The notes: generated by a model not told the origin, from the sequence alone. A DNA stretch of 36,694 nt from Verrucomicrobiota bacterium (GCA_003220055.1 QHRF01000084.1:1-36694); one strand, 5' to 3'. Positions 1 through 8,890 are shown, counted from the stretch's first letter. Numbers and translations are program-made.

Positions 1-2
1 TT

Positions 3-1580
3 AATCACGCTGTCACCCGCGCGGTAAGAATTTCGCCCAACAGTGTGATCGCAGTGACCGATCGCGAAGGTTACGTGCTCGGGGTTTGGGTCGTGCGCGG
101 CGGCGCGGCCACTCCCGGCGAAATCGCTACGGCTGTAAGCAAAGCTGGCACGGCTGCGTATCTGAGCAGCAATCAAAACGCTTTCACTTCGCGCACGGCA
201 GGATTCATTATCCAACAACATTTCCCGCCGGGCGTTAAGAACACCGCGCCCGGCCCGCTGGTTGGCGTCGGTCTTTCAAATCTTTTTGTCTCCGACGTCA
301 ATCACTTCAAAAAGATCGACATGGTGTACTGTCCGCCGCCGTATCCGCCTGCGGTCGTTCCGTCTCCCGGGACTTTTGGCACGCCGATCACTTTTACATC
401 GTTGGATGGCTCTCCTGGCGGCGTTCCGCTCTACAAGAACGGGCTCCTTCTCGGTGGAATAGGCGTGACCGGCGACGGCACACCGCAGCCGCCTATTCCG
501 GTTATGCTCACGCCGCCATTGTTTCCGCTCCCGCCATGCATTGTCATTCCGCCAGCGGCAATAGCCCGGAATGAAAATCCCTTCGTCTACATTAACGGCT
601 CCGATGTAGACGAGGACGTCGCTCTTGCAGGACAAAAAGGATATGCCCCTTCGTCGAGCATCACCGCAGACAACGTTTTCATAGGCGGCATCCGGCTACC
701 GTACGTCTCTTCCTCCACATCCGTTTCGAGCACGATCACGCTGCAAGGCAACTACGATCCAATGTTTCCTCCACAGGCCTCACCGGGACCGCCCCCCGGA
801 ATTGTGCCTGCCACTTTCGGTGGCGTTCCTGGTGAAATCCGCCAGCCGATTATCAGCGATCCGTTGGTCGCGCCGATCAATGGTCAACCGCGTCTCACCG
901 CCGCGGAAGTTTCGAGCATTATCAACTATGCCGCGCAGCGGGTGAAGATCACGCGCGCGGCCATTCGATTGCCCATCGGCACTCAGATGCAGGCCTTCAT
1001 CACCGTTGTGAACAATCCGGACGCGGATAACGCGACGCCGACAGTACTTGGCACTTTTCGCACAGGCGAAGCGACTTTATTTAGCTGGGACGTCGCAGTG
1101 CAAAAAGCGCGCACCACCCTTTTTTATTCGCGTCACGACTTTCTTGGGTTTGGTTTGGATATCGCCATGTCCACGCGCTGCGTCGGGTTTTTGGCGCAAA
1201 AATTTTATCCGCCCGGAATCGACGGCAACAACCCTGGGCCGTTTTTCACCGAACAGGACAAACTTTCCGGGTTTTCCGGGACCGAACCCAAGCTCACGTT
1301 CACGGCCACGGCAGATTTTAGTTCGCCTCCACTTCGGAACGGCATCAGATTGGATTTACCCGACGGCATTACAATTTTCCCGGGTGGTTTTCCACTTTAT
1401 CGCAACGGCGTGCTCGTCGGCGCGATCGGAGTCAGCGGCGATGGCGTCGATCAAGACGACATTGTCGGCGCGTCGGGCACGCACGATTTTCTCGCGCCCA
1501 ATGCAATTCGTTCCGATCAATTCAATTTCCGCGGAACGCGTTTGCCTTACGCAAAATTCCCGCGCGATCCGACGCTGTAA
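3..1580 (+). CDS. GlcG/HbpS-like (DUF336) two-domain protein, 5'-truncated
   Basis: The reading frame is open back to the window edge, so the true start lies outside; the GTG at 45 is internal, because the residues before it already continue the domain. The protein carries two copies of a GlcG/HbpS-like (DUF336) fold. The first copy fills the first 210 or so visible residues and the second roughly residues 290-500. Each ends in the same signature, LYKNGLLLGGIGVTGDG in copy 1 and LYRNGVLVGAIGVSGDG in copy 2. The second copy begins with the family's typical helix (LTAAEVSSIINYAAQR). Family members bind haem or act as accessory proteins of glycolate oxidation, but no ligand can be read from the sequence. 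The inserts between the signatures are rich in Pro and Gly, which suggests a secreted protein; any signal peptide would be upstream of the window. Confidence 0.8.
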   Translation, partial: NHAVTRAVRISPNSVIAVTDREGYVLGVWVVRGGAATPGEIATAVSKAGTAAYLSSNQNAFTSRTAGFIIQQHFPPGVKNTAPGPLVGVGLSNLFVSDVNHFKKIDMVYCPPPYPPAVVPSPGTFGTPITFTSLDGSPGGVPLYKNGLLLGGIGVTGDGTPQPPIPVMLTPPLFPLPPCIVIPPAAIARNENPFVYINGSDVDEDVALAGQKGYAPSSSITADNVFIGGIRLPYVSSSTSVSSTITLQGNYDPMFPPQASPGPPPGIVPATFGGVPGEIRQPIISDPLVAPINGQPRLTAAEVSSIINYAAQRVKITRAAIRLPIGTQMQAFITVVNNPDADNATPTVLGTFRTGEATLFSWDVAVQKARTTLFYSRHDFLGFGLDIAMSTRCVGFLAQKFYPPGIDGNNPGPFFTEQDKLSGFSGTEPKLTFTATADFSSPPLRNGIRLDLPDGITIFPGGFPLYRNGVLVGAIGVSGDGVDQDDIVGASGTHDFLAPNAIRSDQFNFRGTRLPYAKFPRDPTL

Positions 1581-1666
1581 GGTCGACATCGTCTCACTCG
1601 CTCGAGGCTAGTTGCGGCAGCGGCGCATGAACTTACAATCTCGTGCGTCTACTCCCGCGCTCGAGC

Positions 1667-3064
1667 ATGCCTAACGAATACGAATCGCCGATCGGCCAGC
1701 GGCCGGAAATTACAGGCGCCATTGTTCCGCCGGCTCCAAGACATGATCCCTACGCCGCTTTTCGGTCGCGCGGGTTTCGTTTTTTCACCACCGGAAATTT
1801 ATTGTCGATCCTCGGCCGCCAAATGCTCGCAGTTGCGGTGGAATGGGAGATTTATCGGCGCACTCATTCTGCGACGGCGCTCGGCTTGGTTGGACTGGTC
1901 TTCGCAATTCCGATTGTCGGGTTGTCGTTGCCGGCGGGACATCTGGCCGACCGAATCAGCCGCAAACATATCATCCTCGTCTCGCAAATTTTCAGTTCGG
2001 TTACATCGGCGTTGCTAGCGCTTGTTTCCTGGCAACATCTCGCCATTCCGCAGATGTCGATCTTGCGCTCGTGTAATCACGGACTGAGTGCGGTCGCGAA
2101 TGTGTTCGAACGCCATCAAAGTGGATTCCATTTCGACGACGCTTCGATTCCAATCATTTATCTGCTCCTTTTTATCGGCGGGGCGGCGCGGACGTTTTCC
2201 TGGGCGGCGCGGAGTTCCTTTTTTCCAACATTGGTACCGCGCGACGCGTTTTCGAACGCAGTTACCTGGAACAATAGCATTTTTCAGATCGGATCTGTGG
2301 TTGGACCGGCCATCAGCGGTTTCGTCGTGGCCCATCGCGGTTTCCCAATTGTTTACATCATCGACGCGATCACGGCATTTGCGTTTTTCCTACTCGTCTT
2401 GCCAATTCCTCGCGCGAAGCAACTTCTGAAACGCGCAGAGCAAAGCACGTGGCGGAGCCTCGCGGCGGGCGCGAAGTTCGTGTTTAGCAAGAAAGTGATC
2501 CTGGCAACGATCACGCTCGACCTTTTCGCGGTGCTGTTGGGCGGCGCGGTCGCTTTGCTCCCGATTTTTGCCGATCAAATTCTGCACTGCGGTCCGGTCG
2601 GTCTCGGGTGGATGCGCGCTTCGCCGGCAATTGGTGCTTTCGCGATAGCGCTGATCGTCGCCTACTTGCCGCCGATGCGCGAAGCCGGCAAAATACTTCT
2701 TTGGTGCGTTACCGGTTTTGGAATCGCCACCGTGGTCTTCGGTTTATCGAAAGCGCTCTGGCTATCGTTGGCAATGTTGTTCGTGGCCGGCGCGCTCGAC
2801 AGCGTCAGCGTGATCATACGTGGTTCGATCGTTCAGTTGGTGACCCCGGATGAAATGCGCGGTCGCGTTTCCGCCGTGAACAACATTTTCATCGGCACAT
2901 CGAACGAATTCGGTGCGTTGGAGTCCGGATTGACCGCAGCGTTGTTTGGTCCCGTGATCTCCGTCGTCGCTGGTGGAATCGGCACGATTCTGGTCGTAGC
3001 CGCGTCGGCGTGGCGCTGGCCGGAAATTCGCAAGATCGGCGCGCTCGACCGGAATTTGCGTTAA
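1667..3064 (+). CDS. MFS transporter (EntS/MFS_3-like)
   Basis: This is a major facilitator superfamily protein of about 465 residues with many hydrophobic helices. The family loop between helices 2 and 3 is recognisable (AGHLADRISRKH), as is the helix-5 region with GPAISGFVVAHRG. It resembles the EntS/MFS_3 drug or siderophore exporters; the substrate is unknown. I prefer the ATG at 1667 (MPNEYESP); an in-frame GTG at 1643 would add eight residues. The segment between the predicted third and fourth helices (about 2051-2152) holds roughly 34 extra hydrophilic residues that I would not expect in this family (see findings). The nitrilase-family gene begins 15 bases downstream on the same strand, so the two are probably cotranscribed. 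Confidence 0.85.
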   Translation: MPNEYESPIGQRPEITGAIVPPAPRHDPYAAFRSRGFRFFTTGNLLSILGRQMLAVAVEWEIYRRTHSATALGLVGLVFAIPIVGLSLPAGHLADRISRKHIILVSQIFSSVTSALLALVSWQHLAIPQMSILRSCNHGLSAVANVFERHQSGFHFDDASIPIIYLLLFIGGAARTFSWAARSSFFPTLVPRDAFSNAVTWNNSIFQIGSVVGPAISGFVVAHRGFPIVYIIDAITAFAFFLLVLPIPRAKQLLKRAEQSTWRSLAAGAKFVFSKKVILATITLDLFAVLLGGAVALLPIFADQILHCGPVGLGWMRASPAIGAFAIALIVAYLPPMREAGKILLWCVTGFGIATVVFGLSKALWLSLAMLFVAGALDSVSVIIRGSIVQLVTPDEMRGRVSAVNNIFIGTSNEFGALESGLTAALFGPVISVVAGGIGTILVVAASAWRWPEIRKIGALDRNLR

Positions 3065-3079
3065 GATCGACAACGACTC

Positions 3080-3874
3080 ATGAAAATTGCCGCTGCCCAG
3101 ATTTCGTGCGTGCTCGGCGATTTCACCGCGAACCTGCGCAAGACACGAGATTTCGCTTTCCTCGCGAAAAAGTCAGGCGCGGAGCTCATCGTTTTTCCTG
3201 AAATGGTGGATACCGGTTATTCGATGCCGGTGATTCAGAAGCACGCGAAAAAATGGAGTGATGGCGCGGTCCCTGAGCTGCAAGAAATCGCCAAAGAAAC
3301 TTCTATCGCCATTGTTGCGGGGATTTCGGACCGCGATGGCGTGTCCATTTTCAATTCACAAGTTTTGGTCAACGGACAGGGCGAGGTCGTCGCGAAATAT
3401 CGTAAGACTCATCTGGTCACGGCTGCACCGCTGGATGAGCGCGTTTGTCTTTCGCCCGGCAACAAATTCGTCAGCTGCAAGATCGGTAAGTTTAACGTCG
3501 GGCTGAGCATTTGTTACGATCTGCGTTTTCCGGAAATGGCGCGCACCCTCGTCGTCGACCGCGGAGCAAATGTGATTGTGAATTCTTCCGCGTGGCCGGT
3601 CGTGCGCGTGGAACATCTGCGAATTCTAGCGCTGGCTCGCGCGATTGAAAATCAAAGCTATTTCATCATCGCCAATCGCGTGGGCACGGACGATGGCGTC
3701 ACCTTCTGCGGTTCGTCGCTGATTGTCGATCCTTCCGGCGCAATTCTGGCGGCCGCTTCGCCTGATCGCGAGGAATTGATTGAGGCGGAGATTTCAGAAC
3801 AAGTGATCGCGGACGTGCGCAACCAAGTCACGGTTTTCGCCCATCGCCGGCCTGAGTTGTACAAGATCATCTAA
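3080..3874 (+). CDS. Carbon-nitrogen hydrolase (nitrilase superfamily amidase)
   Basis: This 264-residue protein has the normal length for a single-domain carbon-nitrogen hydrolase. The Glu-Lys-Cys catalytic triad is visible: Glu41 in VFPEMVDTGY, Lys109 in KYRKTHL and Cys145 in SICYDLRFPE. Family members hydrolyse non-peptide C-N bonds, for example omega-amidases and deaminated glutathione amidase (Nit1/Nit2), and act in the cytoplasm. The YDLRFPE context fits the Nit1/Nit2-like branch, but the substrate cannot be fixed from sequence. It follows the MFS gene by 15 bases and precedes the SCP2-like gene by 35 bases, all on the plus strand. Confidence 0.9.
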   Translation: MKIAAAQISCVLGDFTANLRKTRDFAFLAKKSGAELIVFPEMVDTGYSMPVIQKHAKKWSDGAVPELQEIAKETSIAIVAGISDRDGVSIFNSQVLVNGQGEVVAKYRKTHLVTAAPLDERVCLSPGNKFVSCKIGKFNVGLSICYDLRFPEMARTLVVDRGANVIVNSSAWPVVRVEHLRILALARAIENQSYFIIANRVGTDDGVTFCGSSLIVDPSGAILAAASPDREELIEAEISEQVIADVRNQVTVFAHRRPELYKII

Positions 3875-3909
3875 AAACGGCCGACGATGTAGGCGGAAGC
3901 GATCTAATA

Positions 3910-4314
3910 ATGATGAAAAAGCACCGCGTTTGGCTTGGTCTGACGATGATGATGATTCTCGCGATGCTTGGTTCGAGCGCGCTCCGGGCGGAGGATAATT
4001 CCACGCCCCAACAGGTCTTCGATGGAATGCGTCAAAGTTTTCAAGCCGACAAAGCCAAAGGTGTCCACGCTCGCTATCAATGGGAATTGAGCGGACCGAA
4101 TGGCGGCGAATGGTGGATCGACGTCAACGACGGGACGTTCAAGATGGGGCGCGGCAAGATCGACAACCCAAGCGTCACATTTATCACGAGCGACAACGAC
4201 TGGGTCGCAATGTCGAATGGGAAACTCAAAGGCACGTGGGCGTTCATGACTGGGCGCTTGAAAGTGCGCGGCAGTCAATCGATCGCGCGAAAACTGGACG
4301 AAATTTTCCCTTAG
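3910..4314 (+). CDS. Secreted SCP2-like sterol-binding fold protein
   Basis: A 134-residue protein with an N-terminal signal peptide (basic MMKKHR, then a Met/Leu-rich core, probable cleavage after ALRA). The rest matches the SCP2 lipid-binding fold: GGEWWIDVNDG, then a DNPSVTF strand, DWVAMSNGKL and the closing GRLKVRGSQSIARKLDEIF helix. SCP2 domains bind sterols, fatty acids or other apolar ligands in a hydrophobic tunnel and are usually cytosolic, so export to the periplasm is a little unusual. ATG 3910 and the next codon, ATG 3913, are both possible starts. The last four bases overlap the end of the convergent outer-membrane protein gene. Confidence 0.75.
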   Translation: MMKKHRVWLGLTMMMILAMLGSSALRAEDNSTPQQVFDGMRQSFQADKAKGVHARYQWELSGPNGGEWWIDVNDGTFKMGRGKIDNPSVTFITSDNDWVAMSNGKLKGTWAFMTGRLKVRGSQSIARKLDEIFP

Positions 4315-5222
4315 AACTTCGCTTCGACCGCAAGCCTCACATACGGCGCGGGATCGGTTTTCACGCTCGCTTCAGCGCGGAAGAAATCGAAGTCGCGCCG
4401 GAACGTGCAACCGACGTCGAGCGTGATGTCCAGCGGCTTAAAGTGAGAATAAGTCGCTTGGATTCCGGCTCGGTCCTCGCTGTATTGCACGATCGCGTTG
4501 TGGACCTGAAGCTTGCGCGCCGGCGTGATCACGTCGTCGGTGCGATAGCTTTCGTAAAAGAGATTGCCGGCGAGACGAAATTCCCAATCGTCATTCGGAT
4601 TATAAACGAGCGCCGGTTTGGGAAAGACGCCTTCCAGCCGCAAATGATCGGTGAAAAGCCAGATCAAACCGCCGCCCGGAGCGGCGATTGGATTCGAATA
4701 GATTGAGCCGCCCGCGCCAATCACCGCAAAAATCTTGTCTTTCTTGAGCGGAAAAGTGACCCATACTTTCCAAGGCACATCGATCGAAACGCCGGTTACG
4801 TCGCTTTGGAAATAAGGACCGGGATCAATCTCGATTCCCGCGCCTGCGTGATCATGAACGATGTATTCGTAAGCCAGGAGCGCGTGAATGGTTTGCAAAT
4901 GGTCCGGCAATCCATTGTCGGTGCCGCCAAAATCGAACCGCTCATATTCAACGCCCGCCCGGAAATACCAGTTCCCCGTAATGTGAAACCGATGCGCGTA
5001 GCTGAAATCGTTATAGAGCGAGTCGCCGTCGCCGAAAATCCCCCTATACTCCTTAAAATCGCTCTTACCGGTGTAAACAGTCTCGTAGGCAAAAAGCTCC
5101 GTTGAGTTTTTGTTCTCGTCGCTGGGCGATGGCGCGGGCTGCAATTCCGGCCCGGTGCCGGCTAGGACCGGTGAAATAAGGCTGAGAAAACCGACGGTTA
5201 AGGCGAGACGGAGGTTATTCAT
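4311..5222 (-). CDS. Putative outer-membrane beta-barrel protein
   Basis: A 303-residue protein with a signal peptide (MNNLRLALTVGFLSLISPVLA). The mature part shows alternating polar/apolar strands rich in Tyr, Phe and Trp (for example HRFHITGNWYFRAGVEYERF) and ends in a C-terminal Phe (VRLAVEAKF), a typical outer-membrane insertion signal. It looks like one of the uncharacterised barrel families of the DUF6268 type; I cannot assign a transported substrate. It is transcribed divergently from the PAP2 phosphatase gene, across about 130 bases that would hold both promoters. Its 3' end overlaps the SCP2-like gene by four bases. Confidence 0.7.
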   Translation of the reverse strand: MNNLRLALTVGFLSLISPVLAGTGPELQPAPSPSDENKNSTELFAYETVYTGKSDFKEYRGIFGDGDSLYNDFSYAHRFHITGNWYFRAGVEYERFDFGGTDNGLPDHLQTIHALLAYEYIVHDHAGAGIEIDPGPYFQSDVTGVSIDVPWKVWVTFPLKKDKIFAVIGAGGSIYSNPIAAPGGGLIWLFTDHLRLEGVFPKPALVYNPNDDWEFRLAGNLFYESYRTDDVITPARKLQVHNAIVQYSEDRAGIQATYSHFKPLDITLDVGCTFRRDFDFFRAEASVKTDPAPYVRLAVEAKF

Positions 5223-5351
5223 AATCTTGGTGCTGACAGTAGTTGTCGATCTTGTATTCGTTTGGGTCGGCCAATCTCGGTGTATCGTATTCTGGCTTTC
5301 TCGGCAAGTGATGATTGAAAAGGTTGCGGGGCTGCCGGATTTTTAGCATGT

Positions 5352-6098
5352 TTGATACCGAATGCTTTCGCGGTTGACTGGCGTTCGACTTGCTTTACAG
5401 TGCACGGCTTCTCTGTGACAACCCCCCCTCTAGCGATAGCGAATCCGTTGGCCGGAATCGACCACGGCGTGGCCCTATGGTTTCACGCGCACTTAACGCC
5501 CACATTCGTGAGCGTGCTCCGGGGAATCACTGAATTCGGCTCGAGCGAGTGGATTGCCATCGTCCTTTCGATAGCGGTCCTATTTTTCGTTTTCAAACGC
5601 TGCTGGCAGTCGCTTCTGATGATGGTTGTGGCGGTCCCGGGCGGAATGCTCTTGAACGAGTGGGTCAAAATTCTGGTGCATCGACATCGTCCATTTGTCG
5701 ACGGCTGGTTCGTGGACTGGTCGGGTTACAGCTTTGCCAGCGGCCACACCATCGGCGCGACGCTGCTTTACGGGCAACTCGCCCTCTTCATTATCCCGAT
5801 GATCAAAAATCGCCGCGGCCGCATTTTGGTCTATTCGGCAGCGACTTTTGTGATCGTTCTGGTTGGGTTCAGTCGGATCGCGCTCGGCGCCCATTATTTC
5901 ACCGACGTGCTTGGCGGAATGTTTCTCGGCACGAGCTGGCTGACGCTGTGTCTGTTGGTCTCGCGCCCGTTGCGGCGAGCGGTTGTGCCACCGGTTATTG
6001 CCGACGTCCTGCCAGACGCAACCCCGGCGTTGGTTCCGGTTCCTGTTCCGGTGCAAGCCGAAGTCACAGCGGTCCCAGTTTCAGAGTCGTTGATTTAA
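5352..6098 (+). CDS. PAP2-family phosphatase
   Basis: An integral membrane phosphatase of the PAP2 superfamily, 248 residues if begun at TTG 5352. All three catalytic motifs are present: K106 to RP112-113 in KILVHRHRP, SGH at 130-132 in SFASGHT, and R175, H181 and D185 in SRIALGAHYFTD. These build the phosphohistidine active site that removes phosphate from lipid substrates such as phosphatidic acid or undecaprenyl diphosphate. Several hydrophobic helices surround the motifs, and the C-terminus ends in a Pro/Val-rich tail. The start is uncertain: GTG codons at 5400 and 5415 are in frame and would remove an unconserved leader. The flippase-like gene follows 57 bases downstream. Confidence 0.85.
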   Translation: MIPNAFAVDWRSTCFTVHGFSVTTPPLAIANPLAGIDHGVALWFHAHLTPTFVSVLRGITEFGSSEWIAIVLSIAVLFFVFKRCWQSLLMMVVAVPGGMLLNEWVKILVHRHRPFVDGWFVDWSGYSFASGHTIGATLLYGQLALFIIPMIKNRRGRILVYSAATFVIVLVGFSRIALGAHYFTDVLGGMFLGTSWLTLCLLVSRPLRRAVVPPVIADVLPDATPALVPVPVPVQAEVTAVPVSESLI

Positions 6099-6191
6099 CG
6101 CCGTCTCTTCTATCCGGAGACACCTCCAGCTGCGTTTCGTGTTAGCATCACGATCGTGTTCGGCTCGATCGCGAGCCGTTTGCAGCGAAAC

Positions 6192-7202
6192 ATGAAATTC
6201 CGGGGCAGGATCCGTTTAACTTTTTATTTTCTCGCTTTTGGCGGCGCGGCGCTTTTCACGGCGCTACTTGTTCGCGAAGGCATCGTGCAGGTTGGCAGCG
6301 CCATCGCTACCGCGGGCTGGGCCATTGCCGCCATCGTCGCTTTTCATTTGTGCGTTCCGGTTTTTCTCGATGCCGTCGCGTGGTGGGTCCTTTTTCCAAA
6401 GGAGAATCGCTTGCCATTGCGAAGAATTTTTTGGATGCGCTGGATCGGCGAATCGGTCAGCACCCTCGTGCCATCGGCCGCCGTCGGTGGCGACATCGTG
6501 CGTGCGCGTCTGGCGGCGATCAATGGCGCGCCGGTGCCGATCTCCGCCGGGACAGTACTCGTCGATCTAACACTGGGCGTGTTCACGCAGGCTGCGTTTA
6601 CGTTGCTCGGAGTAGTGCTGCTGGTTCAATCGACCGGCCGACAAAATTTTGTCGGCCCAACATTGATCGGCACACTCATCGGCGTCGCGGCGGTTGGCGG
6701 ATTTTATTTTGTGCAACGGCGCGGAATGTTTCGATTCCTCGCCCGGATGATCGCCAAGCTGGCGAATTCGTCTGAATGGCAATCGCTCGTGCAAAGCGGC
6801 GAGACGTTGGACCAGACGATTCGCACGCTTTATGCGCGGCGCCGGGCCGTGATTGGATGCTGCGTTTCGACGATTCTTTCGCTGATCTTGAATTCGGGCG
6901 AAATTTGGATCGCGCTCTACGCGCTCAACCTGCACGCGACAATGGTGAACGCGATCATTCTGCAAAGCATGGCGCTGACAATTCGTTCGGTGGCGTTTCC
7001 GGTCCCGGGAGGACTGGGCGTGCAGGAAAGCGGCTATGTCTTGGTTGGCAACCTTCTTGGAATACCGGGAGACACCGCTTTCGCTCTATCTTTGATCGCG
7101 AGAGTGCGCGAACTCGCCCTCGGCATACCGGGTCTTGTTTGCTGGCAACTGATTGAGGGGCGGCGTTTATTGCGGACGCGGGCTGAGCCTGCTTCTTCGT
7201 AG
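6192..7202 (+). CDS. Flippase-like membrane protein (LPG synthase TM region / HpnL-like)
   Basis: A polytopic protein of about 336 residues belonging to the family of the lysylphosphatidylglycerol synthase membrane domain (UPF0104; includes the hopanoid-associated HpnL). Landmarks are SVSTLVPSAAVGGDIVRA in the first half and the FPVPGGLGVQESG motif near the C-terminus. There is no aminoacyl-transferase domain, so it is the stand-alone flippase-like type, possibly moving a lipid across the inner membrane; the substrate is unknown. I prefer ATG 6192 (MKFRGRIRL); GTG 6156 would add 12 residues. It probably shares a transcript with the PAP2 gene upstream. Its last 169 bases are antisense to the end of the kinase-fold gene. 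Confidence 0.8.
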   Translation: MKFRGRIRLTFYFLAFGGAALFTALLVREGIVQVGSAIATAGWAIAAIVAFHLCVPVFLDAVAWWVLFPKENRLPLRRIFWMRWIGESVSTLVPSAAVGGDIVRARLAAINGAPVPISAGTVLVDLTLGVFTQAAFTLLGVVLLVQSTGRQNFVGPTLIGTLIGVAAVGGFYFVQRRGMFRFLARMIAKLANSSEWQSLVQSGETLDQTIRTLYARRRAVIGCCVSTILSLILNSGEIWIALYALNLHATMVNAIILQSMALTIRSVAFPVPGGLGVQESGYVLVGNLLGIPGDTAFALSLIARVRELALGIPGLVCWQLIEGRRLLRTRAEPASS

Positions 7203-8065
7203 AATTTTAACTTGGCGATTGCCCGGCTCAGATTTTCCAATCGCCGTTTCACTTTTCCGGGGTTAGTGAAATTGGTGCGCACACCCCACCAGATCCATGC
7301 CAGTCCGCCGGGCAGATCGAGTTGTTTTCTGAGTTGAGCGACAACTTCTCCATCGCCGTACGCTTCCAGAAAAGTCGTCGCCAACGGCAGCCATTGTCGA
7401 CTCGGTACGATCCCCACCATGTCGAACAGGAAGACGAGCAAATCGTCCGCCTGGCGGGCAGCCCTCGCGAGCGATTTTTCGTGGACGATTTCAAAATCAA
7501 TCAGTCGTGCGCGGTTGCTGCTCGGATTGTAGATTACATTCTGGGTAGTGCCATCGCCGTGAGACCAGCAGCCACGGAAATAGTCGCTCCAAAATTTGTG
7601 AGCCCGGCGAAATTCAGCACCTGCGGCCCGCAATATTCGGCGTGTGAGCGTGCCGCGATTCAGGTGTACCCATAAGCTTTCGCCCGGAAGTTTTTCGGCG
7701 ATAACGCACCTTGTCCCGGAAGCGTAGGCGCGATAACGGTCGCCATTGAGCATTTCAAAACAGCCAACCTCCCAGCGCTGCCATTCTTCTACTTTGCTCC
7801 AGAACCGAATCGGAATGTCGGCCATCCGAAAATAGAGATTAGTCAGATCGGCTAGCTGTTGGCTGTGAAGATTGCGGCGCTTGACGATAACGCGTCGTCC
7901 GCGCCGCGTTTTCTCGGTGATCGAATTAATCGCCAGCGCTTCGACCAGTCTTGTCGCCACCTCCGCCAGGCCGAGCGGCGTTTCTACTATTTTACTCGCT
8001 ACCGTGATTAAACCGGTTGGAACGAGATTCTCAACCACTGCAACTCCATCTCCCAAAATTCCCAT
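7034..8065 (-). CDS. Kinase-fold protein (LPS kinase/phosphotransferase-like)
   Basis: A protein with the core motifs of the protein-kinase-like fold. Numbered from an upstream ATG at 8107, the catalytic loop is HGD at 183-185 with Asn190 (SHGDGTTQN), and the metal-binding motif is DFE at 204-206 (RLIDFEIVHE), where most families have DFG or DFD. Such proteins include LPS-core (WaaP/InaA) and small-molecule kinases; the substrate is unknown. I prefer ATG 8065 (MGILGDGVAV), because the 14 residues before it are only basic and polar. The last 55 or so residues, basic and rich in Arg and Pro, are antisense to the flippase-like gene and look like an acquired extension. The UPF0173 gene ends 36-78 bases upstream on the same strand. 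Confidence 0.65.
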   Translation of the reverse strand: MGILGDGVAVVENLVPTGLITVASKIVETPLGLAEVATRLVEALAINSITEKTRRGRRVIVKRRNLHSQQLADLTNLYFRMADIPIRFWSKVEEWQRWEVGCFEMLNGDRYRAYASGTRCVIAEKLPGESLWVHLNRGTLTRRILRAAGAEFRRAHKFWSDYFRGCWSHGDGTTQNVIYNPSSNRARLIDFEIVHEKSLARAARQADDLLVFLFDMVGIVPSRQWLPLATTFLEAYGDGEVVAQLRKQLDLPGGLAWIWWGVRTNFTNPGKVKRRLENLSRAIAKLKFYEEAGSARVRNKRRPSISCQQTRPGMPRASSRTLAIKDRAKAVSPGIPRRLPTKT

Positions 8066-8143
8066 TTTCGCTTTTTCCTTCGACGGCTTTGATCGCGATT
8101 GCTTCAAATCATTTTTTCACGCACCGATTGCGTCGTTCTTTGT

Positions 8144-8890
8144 TCAGACTGTGATCGTCTCTCCCACCTTCATTACGCGTAGCTCAGATTTGGCGCCGCG
8201 CTTTTTTAATTCTTCGCCAAACGCTTCCGGCGTCCCGGTCAGCACTGGAAATGTGCCATAGTGCATCGGAATTACCATTTCCGGACCGACCAGTTTCACC
8301 GCGTCGGCCGCGCGAATCGGGCCCATGGTGAAATGATCGCCGATGCAAACCAGCATAATGTCGATCTTGTTATAATCGGAAACGCGCGCGATGTCGGAAA
8401 AAAATCCGGTATCGCCGGTGTGATAAATCGTCGCTCCATTGCGAATGCCAATGACAAGCCCGGTTGGCATGCCCGCGGGGACTGCCGGCGAAGTTTCATC
8501 TTTCTGCACCGTCGAGCCGTGCCACGCCGGAACAAAACAAACCGTCACCTCGCCATCGAGTAACGTCAGTTGCCCACCGATGTGTCCGGTCGTGTCGCTG
8601 CCTGCTTGTTCGTTTGGATAACCGAGCGCGCTCGTCACTGCCGCCGACAAGTCGAAGTTCGCAACCAGTTTCGCTCCAGTTTTTTTTCCGATCTCGACCG
8701 CATTCCCGACGTGATCGGAATGTCCGTGTGACAGCAAAATGAGATCGACATGTTTCAGCGCGGCCAATTCGTCTTTGCCCTTTTCGAAAACGGGATTGGT
8801 CAGCCAGGGATCGACCAAAAGCACTTTTCCGCCCGGAGTGACGATTCTGAACCCCGATTGCCCATACCAGGTGAGTCGCGTTTGCGCCAT
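8144..8890 (-). CDS. UPF0173-type MBL-fold metal-dependent hydrolase
   Basis: A metallo-beta-lactamase fold hydrolase of about 248 residues. The metal-binding signature HGHSDH sits in LILLSHGHSDHVGNA, further ligands are expected in FVPAWHGS, IYHTGDTGFF and IPMHYGTFP, and the N-terminus WYGQSGFRI is typical of the UPF0173 group. The exact reaction of this family is not settled, so I call only a metal-dependent hydrolase. ATG 8890 (MAQTRLTWYG) is the likely start; an in-frame ATG at 8929 would add 13 residues without family character. It is divergent from the DNA glycosylase gene and lies upstream of the kinase-fold gene on the same strand. Confidence 0.88.
   Translation of the reverse strand: MAQTRLTWYGQSGFRIVTPGGKVLLVDPWLTNPVFEKGKDELAALKHVDLILLSHGHSDHVGNAVEIGKKTGAKLVANFDLSAAVTSALGYPNEQAGSDTTGHIGGQLTLLDGEVTVCFVPAWHGSTVQKDETSPAVPAGMPTGLVIGIRNGATIYHTGDTGFFSDIARVSDYNKIDIMLVCIGDHFTMGPIRAADAVKLVGPEMVIPMHYGTFPVLTGTPEAFGEELKKRGAKSELRVMKVGETITV

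Noticed and set aside
3875-3909. TGTAGGCGG in the gap before the SCP2-like gene
   Set aside because: Only one arm of a possible palindrome; no second arm or hairpin within 80 bases.
4080-4706. Long plus-strand open frame of 208 codons
   Set aside because: It overlaps the SCP2-like gene and the outer-membrane protein gene in other frames, and its composition is typical of a shadow frame with many Arg residues.
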